DNA from: Maniola hyperantus
Lineage: Eukaryota > Arthropoda > Insecta > Lepidoptera > Nymphalidae
Length of the DNA stretch: 64,000 nucleotides
Direction: 5' to 3'
NCBI RefSeq assembly: GCF_902806685.2
Contig: NC_048542.1
Span: forward strand, 2,030,533 to 2,094,532
Part shown: one piece after another, positions 46,701 through 55,800 of the stretch
Position numbering within the stretch: the stretch's first letter is position 1
Layout of the letters: each line of letters opens with the position of its first letter
Translations under genes and position numbers: made by a program
Notes under the pieces: generated by a model
Told to the model about the DNA's origin: nothing
The model's input: only the letters and a program-made list of their open reading frames with translations
Databases searched by the model: none

Positions 46701-48091
46701 CTTAGACCTCATCATTGCTCTGTTTCTCCGACATGATTGTCATCAAGCGCAGGCTTAGGTATCTCACATAAAAACTAAAAAAAAGCTGAAAGACCAACGG
46801 ACAGGTCATGTCTGTCGCAGAACCGATGGCCGCTGGGGCAGACGTGTTCTGGAGTAGACACCGTGTACCAGCAAGCAGTGTGGGATGACATCCAACCCGC
46901 TAGACTGTCGACCTTAACGTAGCGGAAAGTGGGTGAATGAGGAAGGAGACCATGTGTGGTGGCGCGCTCTTGGGAAAACCATTTCTATTTTATTTTTTTG
47001 CTATACCGGCAATAGAAAAAATAACGCTCTTCTATTTCGGTTCCCGAGATACACAGCCAACTGACAGACGGACGGACAGCGGAGGCTTACTAATTAAATA
47101 GGTAAGGTCCCGTTGGCACCCTTCGGTACAGAACACTAAAAACAAAATTCTTACAGGTACTGCTCTCCATCAAAGTGGACAATGTGAACGTGGTAGGGTA
47201 CACCGTGTGGTCTCTCATCGACAACTTCGAGTGGTTGGACGGATACAGGTGAGCATCTTGATGAATACCTATTGAGGATTTCTTCTGTAGGTACTCTGTA
47301 GGACTTTTCCAAAAAGTAAAGGCCGGCCCGTATTACAGCATTATATCAGTCATAATATTTTAATGTGGTGCATGTCACACTAGAACGACGCTGCAACGGT
47401 AATTTTATCTATTACCGTGACGCTGCACAGCGCGTTTCTGCGCGTCACGGCATACCTAAGACCGTTTACTATAATTTGCCCCTGACGTTATGTTGGCTGT
47501 TGCCACCATTGTAAATCACACAAAAGTACATAAACCCTAAGTTCTAAGTTTCTTATTTTTGCTCGCATATGGTTAAAAACCTCGAGAGTGACAAAAGCTA
47601 CTTTTTATCCCGCCAAATAGGTAATGAGATGCCACGTGATTTTCAAAAACTAAACCCACGTAGTGAGCATCAGCTAATCAGCGTGCTACCCAGCCAATAA
47701 AGTCCCCTTAATCGCCTCGTTCTTTCGTTTTTGCGAGTTTATTCCCTATCCCAAACGTCCATATCTAATAAAATATAGTTCAAAATAATAATTATTAAGT
47801 ATAAATCAAATGTGGCAGTAAGTATTGTTTATTATTTCCAGAACTAAATTTGGTCTCTACGAAATAGACTACGATCATCCGAATCGCACGAGAATTCCGC
47901 GTATTTCCGCACACTACTACGCGTGCGTGACCACGAAGCGATCGTTGGACATTGCGGATTCTTGCTTCAACAAGAGTTACGCCGTGCATAGAATCCGGCG
48001 GACGCAAAACAATGGCAGCAGTGTTGCAGCTAGTGGCGGAATGTTTCTAAGCTTCAGTGCTTTATTTTTAAGTTTTAGTCTAGGTAAATAG
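37722..48091 (+). CDS. GH1 beta-glucosidase-like gene, copy C (exons 2-11, signal exon not found)
   Basis: Family 1 glycoside hydrolase. Exons: 37722-37828, 38893-39040, 40066-40232, 40872-41132, 41820-41908, 43030-43177, 44302-44465, 46107-46259, 47157-47248, 47842-48091; 525 residues, in frame throughout. Exon 2 encodes [20 protein letters not shown] and requires a small upstream exon like that of copy B. Seen: Gln in AAYQVEGG, acid/base Glu in LTMNEPV, nucleophile in [19 protein letters not shown]. The usual YHWELP/YHWDLP is YHFDLP here, a Trp-to-Phe change next to the substrate-binding His. The C-terminus runs through [11 protein letters not shown] into [16 protein letters not shown], a hydrophobic tail compatible with GPI anchoring. 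The exon 5 donor (gttggt) is weak. A consensus AATAAA only appears at 49485, beyond repeated partial copies of the last exon. Substrate unknown. Confidence 0.92.
38239..38680 (+). repeat. 420-bp dispersed element, intron 2 of copy C
   Basis: 'aaaaaccgcccaagcgtgaa' to 'tggtacggaaccctaaaac'. Confidence 0.65.
39125..39325. mobile_element. MITE with ~75-bp inverted ends, intron 3 of copy C
   Basis: 'aatatctgtcccgactgcac' on the left is mirrored by 'ctacagccgggacagatatt' on the right, and complementarity continues through 'cacgtgtttagtcgacgt', 'cccgactagtttcgaaccca' and 'tccggggtcctt'. Flanks share ATT. Confidence 0.85.
39830..39990. repeat. Block shared with 14475-14660
   Basis: See the entry there; lies just before exon 4 of copy C. 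Confidence 0.65.
40401..40792 (+). repeat. 420-bp dispersed element with internal deletion, intron 4 of copy C
   Basis: Jumps from 'aaacctttcataaatgatac' to 'cttttttgtgtgatgtaacc', losing about 60 bp of the family consensus. Confidence 0.65.
41165..41384 (+). mobile_element. RTE-like LINE 3' fragment, intron 5 of copy C
   Basis: 'gatagacgttggggtcccaa' to 'tggacgtctattggttgatg' plus (ATG)n; the same family as 25494-25925 but only the last ~200 bp. It again starts about 30 bp after an exon donor. Confidence 0.75.
41634..41679. repeat. Perfect hairpin, 17-bp stem
   Basis: 'ttgtatcaacatattgg' and its exact reverse complement are separated by 12 nt; intron 5 of copy C. Confidence 0.85.
42269..42980 (+). 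mobile_element. Harbinger-like MITE with three internal tandem units
   Basis: Ends GACTGGAGGCACACGATGCG and (complement) GAGCGGGGGCACACGATGCG, flanked by TTA on both sides (42266-42268 and 42981-42983), the 3-bp duplication expected of PIF/Harbinger. The core is GC-rich and repeats a ~202-211-bp unit three times (the marker cgcaaagatttcacc at 42303, 42505, 42716). Long overlapping frames inside are by-products of the repeat. Intron 6 of copy C. Confidence 0.8.
43194..43490 (+). mobile_element. SINE family 1, intron 7 of copy C
   Basis: Head 'tagctgtgatagcctagtgg' starts 17 bp after the exon 7 donor; tail 'ggttgatcatgatgatgaag'. Confidence 0.75.
43772..44189 (-). repeat. 420-bp dispersed element, intron 7 of copy C
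   Basis: 'ttagggttccgtacctcaaa' to 'gctgactcgcacttggccgt'. Confidence 0.65.
44695..45165 (+). repeat. Block shared with intron 2 of copy B (23945-24420)
   Basis: Both have, in order, a reversed gactgact-family Helitron-like piece, 'tttttctgcattatacatat', 'tataatgagagttacaatat', 'cttgaagaagctgtgatagc' and the same SINE. The stretch between the Helitron-like piece and the SINE is not otherwise repetitive in the window, pointing to copying between the two introns. Confidence 0.75.
45299..45528 (+). mobile_element. Solo-LTR-like element, 230 bp, TG...CA with GGTT duplication
   Basis: Starts TGTGGCGGTTACC and ends CTCCCGTACA; flanked by GGTT at 45295-45298 and 45529-45532. It contains a TATA-like 'ctatatatagaag'. 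It is inserted in the SINE of this intron, whose uninterrupted sequence (gataggttgatcatg) is seen at 24431. Other copies at about 22229-22458 and 22948-23177. Confidence 0.75.
45617..46058 (+). mobile_element. Harbinger-like MITE, 442 bp, TTA duplication, intron 8 of copy C
   Basis: Left end GGCAGTGGTCCGACCGCCG and right end complement GGCAATGGTCCGACCGCCG; TTA on both sides (45614-45616, 46059-46061). A 153-codon frame (45621-46082) runs through the element but is Arg-rich, has no recognisable domain, and extends past the right end; it is treated as non-genic. Confidence 0.85.
46271..46505 (-). mobile_element. Helitron-like element, intron 9 of copy C
   Basis: 'ggctgatgcgcacgacttcg' to 'aactttcgcatttataataa', the same family as 29871-30096. 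Confidence 0.5.
46556..46695. repeat. Diverged MITE of the 36465 family
   Basis: 'ggcgattacgcactgcactt' and 'gtattttcacaaactcggat' are weak versions of the inverted ends at 36465-36620. Confidence 0.45.
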
Positions 48092-48297
48092 TTATTTTAG
48101 CTATTTGTAGCAATTTATTTATTTAGGTACGTTTAAGTGTGCATAGGTACCTCCTAGGTAATAATAAGTCTCTTTTCAAAAGAATCTTGAATTATTAATT
48201 ATTATATCATAAGAGATGTTGGGCTACACTATTAAGATATTTCAATTCTAATAAGAATCTTTTTACTTTTTTATTTACAAAGTAGGTAGACTAGGTA

Positions 48298-48695
48298 ATC
48301 GCACGAAAACTGCGCGTATTTACGCACACTACTACGCGTGTGTGACCGCAAAGCGCTCGTAGGATGTTGCGGATTCTTGCTACAACAAGAGTTACGCCGT
48401 GCATAGAATCCGGCGGACGCAAAACAATGGCAGCAGTGTTGCAGCTAGTGGCGGAATGTTTCTAAGCTTCAGTGCTTTATTTTTAAGTTTTACTCTAGGC
48501 TAGGTAAATAGTTATTTTAGTTAGCTATTTGTAGTAATTTATTTATTTACGTTACCTACCTCCTAGGTAATAAGACTCTTTTCAGTAGAGTTTTGAATTA
48601 TTATATCATAAGAAATGTTGGCCTTACGTAGACTACACCTATTATGAAGATATTTAAATTCTAATAAGAATCTTTTTACTTTTTTATTTACAAAG
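48298..48695 (+). pseudogene. Second copy of copy C terminal exon and 3' UTR (broken)
   Basis: Matches 47881-48285 with offset about 414. Translation gives [20 protein letters not shown], then a stop (tag at about 48359) where the real exon has LDIADSC; after the stop the tail [15 protein letters not shown] to the hydrophobic end is fully preserved. No splice acceptor-like intron precedes it. Confidence 0.85.
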
Positions 48696-48704
48696 TAGGT
48701 AGTA

Positions 48705-48965
48705 TACAACAAGAGTTACGCCGTGCATAGAATCCGGCGGACGCAAAACAATGGCGGCAGTGTTGCAGCTAGTGGCGGAATGTTTCTAAGCTTCAGTGCT
48801 TTATTTTTAAGTTTTAGTCTAGGTAAATAATTATTTTAGTTAGCTATTTATTTATTTACGTTTAAGTGTGCATAGGTACCTCCTAGGTAATAGGTACCTA
48901 AGTCTCTTTTCAGAAGAATCTTGAAGTATTAATTATTACCTATATCATAAGAGATGTTTATTTTT
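48705..48965 (+). pseudogene. Third, shorter copy of the copy C terminal exon tail
   Basis: Starts at 'tacaacaagagttacgccgt', so only the last ~40 codons and 3' UTR are repeated; offset about 325 from copy 2. One difference in 'caatggcggcagtg' (Ser to Gly). Confidence 0.85.
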
Positions 48966-49325
48966 TTTCAAAATTTCGATAGTAGGTACTAGTTACTGAG
49001 AGCAAATCGTTCTGCCGCGGGAAGACAACCACTAAAATTTCAATGTGTATAATTTTTTTCTGAAGTAGCACTATTCAGATAGACTAGCGCTTGGCTGCAA
49101 CCTGGTTGCAAGTGATGATGCAGCCTAAGATGGAGCGCGTTTGCCTAGGAGATGACGGTAACTACCAATATTATAATTGGAGGGGAAAACTGATGCTGGA
49201 AGGTTTTTCCAAATCTTAGCAGATCGAATTAGAAACCCTTTTTTTTAAATAGATCTTTTTTATCATTTTCCTATCTGGCTTCACGCGTAGGGTTCTGCCA
49301 CGCGCATTAGCAATTTGTTGGACTT

Positions 49326-49440
49326 ATAGTGGCGGAGTGTTACTTTATTAATTTTAATACTTTATTTTGAAGTTTTAAATTATGTAAATAGATATTTTAG
49401 TTAGCTAATTGCATAAATTTATTTACGTTTAGATGTACAG
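49326..49440 (+). pseudogene. Fourth, strongly diverged copy of the exon tail
   Basis: 'agtggcggagtgttactttat', 'tgaagttttaaattatgtaa' and 'atagatattttagttagcta' still follow the order of the 3' end of copy C. An AATAAA follows at 49485. Confidence 0.6.
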
Positions 49441-49484
49441 ACCTACATAATAGTACCTACTTAAGTAGTTCAAATTTTTCTTTT

Positions 49485-49490
49485 AATAAA
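49485..49490 (+). terminator. Candidate polyadenylation signal for GH1 copy C
   Basis: First plus-strand AATAAA I noticed after the copy C stop; would give a ~1.4-kb 3' UTR running through the duplicated exon pieces. Confidence 0.35.
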
Positions 49491-49824
49491 ATACTATAAA
49501 TACCTACCTATTTAGTTTTTTTTTTCACGATCGCCCAAAAATAAAGAGGATTGGCTACACGGACAAAGGTCGGCGGCCAGTTGGTAGCTTATGACATTTA
49601 TGTCGTAGATATTTTTTATATCCGTACTTTCACGGATTCGGATCGGATGAGTGCGTAACCGCCGTTAGGTTACGGAAGCCTAAAAACCAAGATAAGGTCT
49701 TTCAGAATGGCCGCCATGCAAAAAATTTAAAAATCCGTACGGCACCTACCGTGTGCGAGTCCGACTCGCACTTGACCGGGTTATATAGATGTACGAATAA
49801 AACATTGAAATTTCAAATAGAGCA

Positions 49825-49830
49825 TTTATT
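49825..49830 (-). terminator. Polyadenylation signal of Ddx24
   Basis: TTTATT on the plus strand (AATAAA on minus) 9 nt after the stop codon at 49839. Confidence 0.55.
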
Positions 49831-49838
49831 AACATAAT

Positions 49839-52800
49839 TCAAAGTTTTTTGAACTTCTTTTCTAACTTCAGCAACGCGTCGTTTTTGCCTTTTCTTTTTT
49901 CCTTCTTCAGCTCGCCCGTCTCTATAGCTTTTTTCATTACCTGTGCATAAAAACATAATCCATATAATAATCTAAATATATAAAAGGAAAAGGTGACTGA
50001 CTGACTGACTGACTGACTGATCTATCAACGCACAGCTCAAACTACTGGACGGATCGACCTGACATTTGGCATTCAGATAGCTATTATGACGTAGACATCT
50101 GCTAAGAAAGGATTTTTCAAAATTCAACCCCTACGGGGGTGAAATAGGGATTTGAAAGTGTAGTCCACGCGGACGAAGTCGCGAGCATAAGCATAGTCTA
50201 TACTAATATTATAAAGAGGTAAAGTTTGTAAGTTTGTTTGTAGGGGGTAATCTCTGGAACTACTGAACCGATTTTGAAAATTCTTTCAACAGTGAAAAAC
50301 TATATTATTCCTGAGTGACGTAGGCTATATTATTTTATTTTCAAAAAGAAATAGTGATCCTACGAAATTTGTAATAAGCTACCCGTGCGAAGCCGGGGTG
50401 AGTCGCTAGTATGTAACCCGCAAAAAAGGAAATAAAAATACCTGTATTATTGTTAAAGTTCGCAATGTTCTATTGCAAATAAAACATTGACTGACGTAAG
50501 AAGTCAATGAACGTTGCGTAGATAGGTGGCGCGGGGTCAATCCCCCTGGGATAATAAGTAGCCTATGTCCTTCCCCGTGTTGTAAAATAACTCTGGACCA
50601 AATTTTATCACTGTTGGACCGTGAAAAGCTAGCAGACAGCCAGATAGACAGACATACTTTCGCATTTATAATTTAGTATATTGTCTTGTAATAAGAGCCG
50701 CGATAGCCTAATGATTAAGACGTCCGCCTTGTATTCGGGCGGTTGGAAGTTCTATCTCTAACTTTTGGGAGTTATGTCCGTTTTAGCCAGCGTGGTAGAC
50801 TATGACCTAACCCTTCTCATTCTAAAAGGAGACCCGTGCTCAGTAGTGAGTCGGCGATGGGTTGATGATGATGGTGTTGATAGTACAAACCTGTAAAGCG
50901 TTCTCCTCCGGCATGTCCAATGCATTGGGGTCGTTAAGAGTAGGGTACTTGAAGGAGAACCCCCTAGGGAACAGGGGTCTCGCCAGCATGGACTCCAGCT
51001 GTTTCCTCTTCATCTTCAGGGCTTTGTCTATTGAAGGGTCGATTCGGGCTGTTGGGCTGATTTGTTAGTTAAGGATTTTGACTTTGACATTGACTAGATA
51101 ATATAGTGTAACCAGAACGCTAGCAAAAACTTAGCGTTATTGTTATACTACCTAAACACAATCCAATAGCAATAACCAGTTGCCTCATTTTGTAGTTTTA
51201 GTGATTTAGTATTTTTCAAACCCGCTATGTATAGCGTGCAAAACTCGGGTCAATGCCCCGCTTACGACGTGTAATTGACTCCGAGTGACCTACTAATGTA
51301 ACGTTCTTTGACTTCTGGCGTCAGTCAGATGTTTTATTGAAATATATCCTATTATATATGAATAATAGGATTTTTTTATTTATTTGTTACTAGATGATGC
51401 CCGCGACTTCGTCCGCGTGGATTCAGGTTTTTTTTAAATCCCATGGGGACTATTTAATTTTCCAGGATAAAAAGTAGCATATGTCCTTTCCCGGGATATA
51501 AGCTAACTCTGTACCAAATTTCATCAAAATCGGTTGAACGGTTGGGCCGTGAAAAGGTAGCAGACAGACAGACAGACAGACAGATAGACGGACACACTTT
51601 CGCATTTATAATATTAGTATAGATTGTATCATATCAGTAATCATCAGTACTATCACCTGTCTTCGTTTTTGCCAGCGTTCTGGTACACCCTGTAGATATA
51701 CCTCATGAATTGAAGTAATGGAGAGTTCCCTTCCAATACATACTTGAAGCAAAAACCTACTTATCGCTATCCCACTTCGACTAACCAATTAGAGCGAGAG
51801 ATCGGATCCCACTGGGATGCGATCTCTCGCTCCCGCTTGGCAGTCTAAGTGGGATAGCTTGCATCCTGGGGAAGGACATAGACTACTTTTTATCCCGGAA
51901 AATCAAAGAGTTCCCACGGGATAAAGATCTTAATCCACGCGGACGAAGGCGCGGACATAAGCTAGTCAGTACCCTTATTATAAATGTGGAAGTGTGTTTG
52001 TTTGTTGGTTTGTCCTTCAATCACGTCGCAACGGTGCAACGGATTGACGTGATTTTTTGCATGAGTATAGATAAAGACCTGGAGAGTGACATAAATACTT
52101 ACTTAAAGCAAATACCTACTTATCGCTATCCCACTTCGACTAACCAGTTAGAGCGAGATATTGGATCCCAATTTTATGCAATCTCTCGCTCCCGCTTGGC
52201 ATTTTAAATGGGATAGCTTGCATCCCGGGGAAGGACATAGACTACTTTTTATCCCGGAAAATCAAAGAGTTCCCACGGGATTTTTAAAGATCTTAATCCA
52301 CGCGGACGAAGTCGCGGACATAAGTTAGTCAGTAGTCAGTACCCTTATTATAAATGTGAAAGTGTGTTTGTTTATTGGTTTGTTGGTTTGTCCTTCAATC
52401 ACGTGGCAACGGTGCAACGGATTGACGTGATTTTTTGCATGGGTATAGATAAAGACCTGGAGAGTGACATAAGCTCCTGACATAGTTCCCACGGGATTTT
52501 TAAAAAAATCTAATTCCACGCGGACGAAGTCGCGGGCATCATCTAGTGTTTATATAAAGGATACACATCATCATCATCAACGATCATGTCCATTTCCTTG
52601 GCGACGCGATCCCGCCACCCCTGCGCCTGGGTGACTCTCCGCTTCTTCAGCATCAGGGCGTCCAGGTCGCGAGCCAAGTTCACCAGCTCCAGCACCGGCG
52701 CCAGGCTGTGGGACGCCACGGGGAAGCTCGCTAGCTCCGACGCTGTATATCATACATGAGAATAAACGGAGAACACCTCTTCATAAAGTCGGTTAAATAT

Positions 52801-55800
52801 AATGATTTCTTCAGAACTAGACAGTGTTCATATACACAATCACGAATAGATCATAAGACAGACGTCTCATCATTAGATGCTAACATTGGACTCTCTATTC
52901 CCTCGCTCTCATTTTAGTAGGCAATAGCTTCTTCAGCATCAGGGCGTCCAGGTCGCGAGCCAAGTTCACCACACACACACACAGTAGTTCTACAATCTAC
53001 ACACACAACATAAAGATCCAAATCCTTACTCTTGTTCAAGGTCCTGCAGAGTTTGGAATACGAGTAGGCCTCCGCGGGCTCCATCATCAGGATAGTGAGG
53101 CCCTCCTTGCACGCGCGCGCCGTGCGTCCGCTGCGGTGCACGTAGTTCTACGAACAAAAGTGTAAGAATGTAACCAATCAAACTAATATTATAAAGGCGA
53201 AAGTTTATATGTGTGTATGTTTGTTACTCTTTCACGCAAAAACTACTGGACGGATTTGGCTGAAATTTGGAATGAAGATAGATTATACCCTGGATTAACA
53301 CATAGGCTACTTTTTATCCCGGAAAATCATAGAGTTCCCGCGGGATTTTGAAAAACGTAAATCCACGCGGACGAAGTACGCGGACATAAAACCATATTTG
53401 AGGATTAAGGACTTTGAAGATTTTGTTAACATCATCATCATGATCAATCCTGCTACAGAGCACGGGTCTCCTCTCAGAGTGAGAAGAGAACCACTAGGCT
53501 ATCACAGGTGACTTCGTCCGCGTGGATTACAAGCCCCCCCCCAATTTCACACCCTTAGGAGTTGACTTTTCAAAAACCTAGCTATTGTTGTTGTTGTTGT
53601 TGTTTATTGTGTGGCTTTCAATTGTGCCAACACAGCACACTTACTTCACTTCGCCAATATCGCGTAGCTTGGAGAAGTCATAATAGCTATCTGTATACGT
53701 CCAGTAGTCTGAGTTGTGCGTTGATAGATCAGTCAGTCAGTCACTTTTTCCTTTTATATATTTAGAAATACGAACTCACCTCAGCCGTTTTGGGCACTTG
53801 GTAATGTATGACATGGTCCACATCGGGTATGTCCAGCCCTCTCGCTGCCACGTCGGTGGCCACCAGTACACCGTGAGGATCGTCACGGAACCTGTCACCA
53901 CAACACATATTGGCATTGTCTCTCTCTAAACTAAATTTAAAGTATCTGCATCTTTTTCTTTTTAATATTGCTAAAAAAGGACGGAACATGAATTTTACAT
54001 TTAAAGACTAAATTTTAGTGCACGCTACAAATTTAAACAATACGCTAGACTGTGCGCTAAAATCACGGGTTTTAACATCTAAAAATTAAATGTAAATAAA
54101 TAAATAAATAAATAAAATCATTTATTTACACGTACCTTAAAACTAATTATTATAAAATTCTTACCAAAACAATACTGTGCACCTGTTTTCCGAACTAGTA
54201 GAAACTGTGTCTCGGAAAACAGGGCCTTCAGCTCGGTGAATACAAATGTAAAACTGTCAAACTGTGTCTGTCCTTTTCATATTATATTAGTAAGAAGAGG
54301 ATGTGAATTCTCTAAAATTTAGGTGTGCTCAGAATCAGTACCAATAACACGTTTAGCCACAAACGCTTTGAAAGAAAGAAAGAAGTTTAGTTAAGGCGAT
54401 ATGCGTCCCAAAAACGGTGTTGAGACACATTTCGGATGTTCAAAGAATCAAGTTTTGGCCACAAAAACTAAGTTATATATTTTTCAATATTATAAAAATT
54501 AAAGATATTCTTTAGTGAATCACGAGAGCCAAAACACGACTAGCACAATTTGGCTGGATACAAAAAAATCGCGAATTTTCCCCAAAATACGCATTTTTTA
54601 CACGACCATTAGGAGAAAGCTAGTTTTATTCGATTGATATAAAACCAATTTCAATAAAATTTCGTATTTACGTTCAACGTTTAATAAACTAAGCCTTAGT
54701 GTATTAAACTTTGTACTCCAATTATAAGGGATAAAAGTGCGGTAATTGGAGTATGAAGGCCACATTATGAGAAATAGCAAATACGACTTCCTGCAGCTCA
54801 TTATTCAGGGGAAAATAGCCAGCAGAAAACTACCTGGCCGTAAAAGAACATAGTGGCTAAAGAATTTACGCCAATGGTACGGGAAGAGTACCGATCTCTT
54901 TTCCACGCAGTGTCCAAGGTGCAGATAGCCCTAATGATTGCCTCCGATAGGAGACGGCATTTCAAGAAGTTTCTTCAAATTGAATACGTCCATAAAGTTA
55001 TCACCAAATCTGCCAAAGCCCACGACTATAGGCTTCACCACCACGTTAACGTTGAAGCAATCCAGCTGCTTGACGTAACGGAGACAGTGAGAAGACTAAA
55101 AAGGACCAAACCTTTTGAGTTAGTGTATAGTGATTAGTGATAGTGTACATAGTGTAAGTGCTGAAAGAACACGTGAACAAAGTGTCATATCTCAAATCAA
55201 GAAAGACTAAGATGCGTCAGTGGACAATTTCTTAGTATATAAGATAATTTATAAGTTTAGGTTAAAATAAAATTACTTATTAGTCATACATTAGGCTAGA
55301 TCGTAATATAATTGAGTAGCTAATTGGCACTCAACAATAAGAAAAAAAAAAAAAAAATTTCAAGAAGAAGGCCAAAGACGAACTACTACATAATATTTAC
55401 CTCTCGAGATTCTTCAGCCTTTGTCTTTGCGGCATGCTGGCGTGTAGAGGCAGCGGCTGACATTTCAGTGACGTCAGTAGCTGCGCCAACCTGATCAATA
55501 CATCACGCAATCAGTCATGATGTTAATAAATTATCAGAAGCCTCAATAGCTCAACCGGTAAAGGAGTGGACTGAAAACCGAAAGGTCGTCCGGTTCAAAC
55601 CCCGCCAGCTGCACTATTGTCGTACCTACTCCTAGCACAAGCTTGACGCTTAGTTAGAGAGGAAGGGGAATATTAGTCATTTAACATGGCTAATATTCTT
55701 TAAAAAAAAAAAAACTTAAATCCATACTAATATTATAAATGCGAAAGTCTGTCTGTCTGCTAGCTTTTCACGGCTCAACCGTTCAACCGATTTTAACGAA

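Larger units (their letters stand above)
48092..49838. other. Tail-to-tail gap with repeated partial copies of the copy C terminal exon
   Basis: Besides the duplicated exon pieces (separate entries) it holds Helitron- and gtctgtc-like debris (49555-49790). A plus-strand AATAAA lies at 49485 and a minus-strand AATAAA at 49825-49830, so the two genes converge. Confidence 0.7.

Noticed and set aside
51041..51048. Acceptor at 51049 (cccaacag) for the penultimate Ddx24 exon
   Set aside because: It puts the exon out of phase with the donor at 52565; the acceptor 8 bp upstream (aaatcag at 51057) restores the frame as [13 protein letters not shown].
55550..55622. Possible tRNA gene with intact A and B boxes
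   Set aside because: Followed by a SINE body and A-rich tail; acceptor stem does not pair. Same reasoning for 16250, 17020, 24146, 43197 and 63730.
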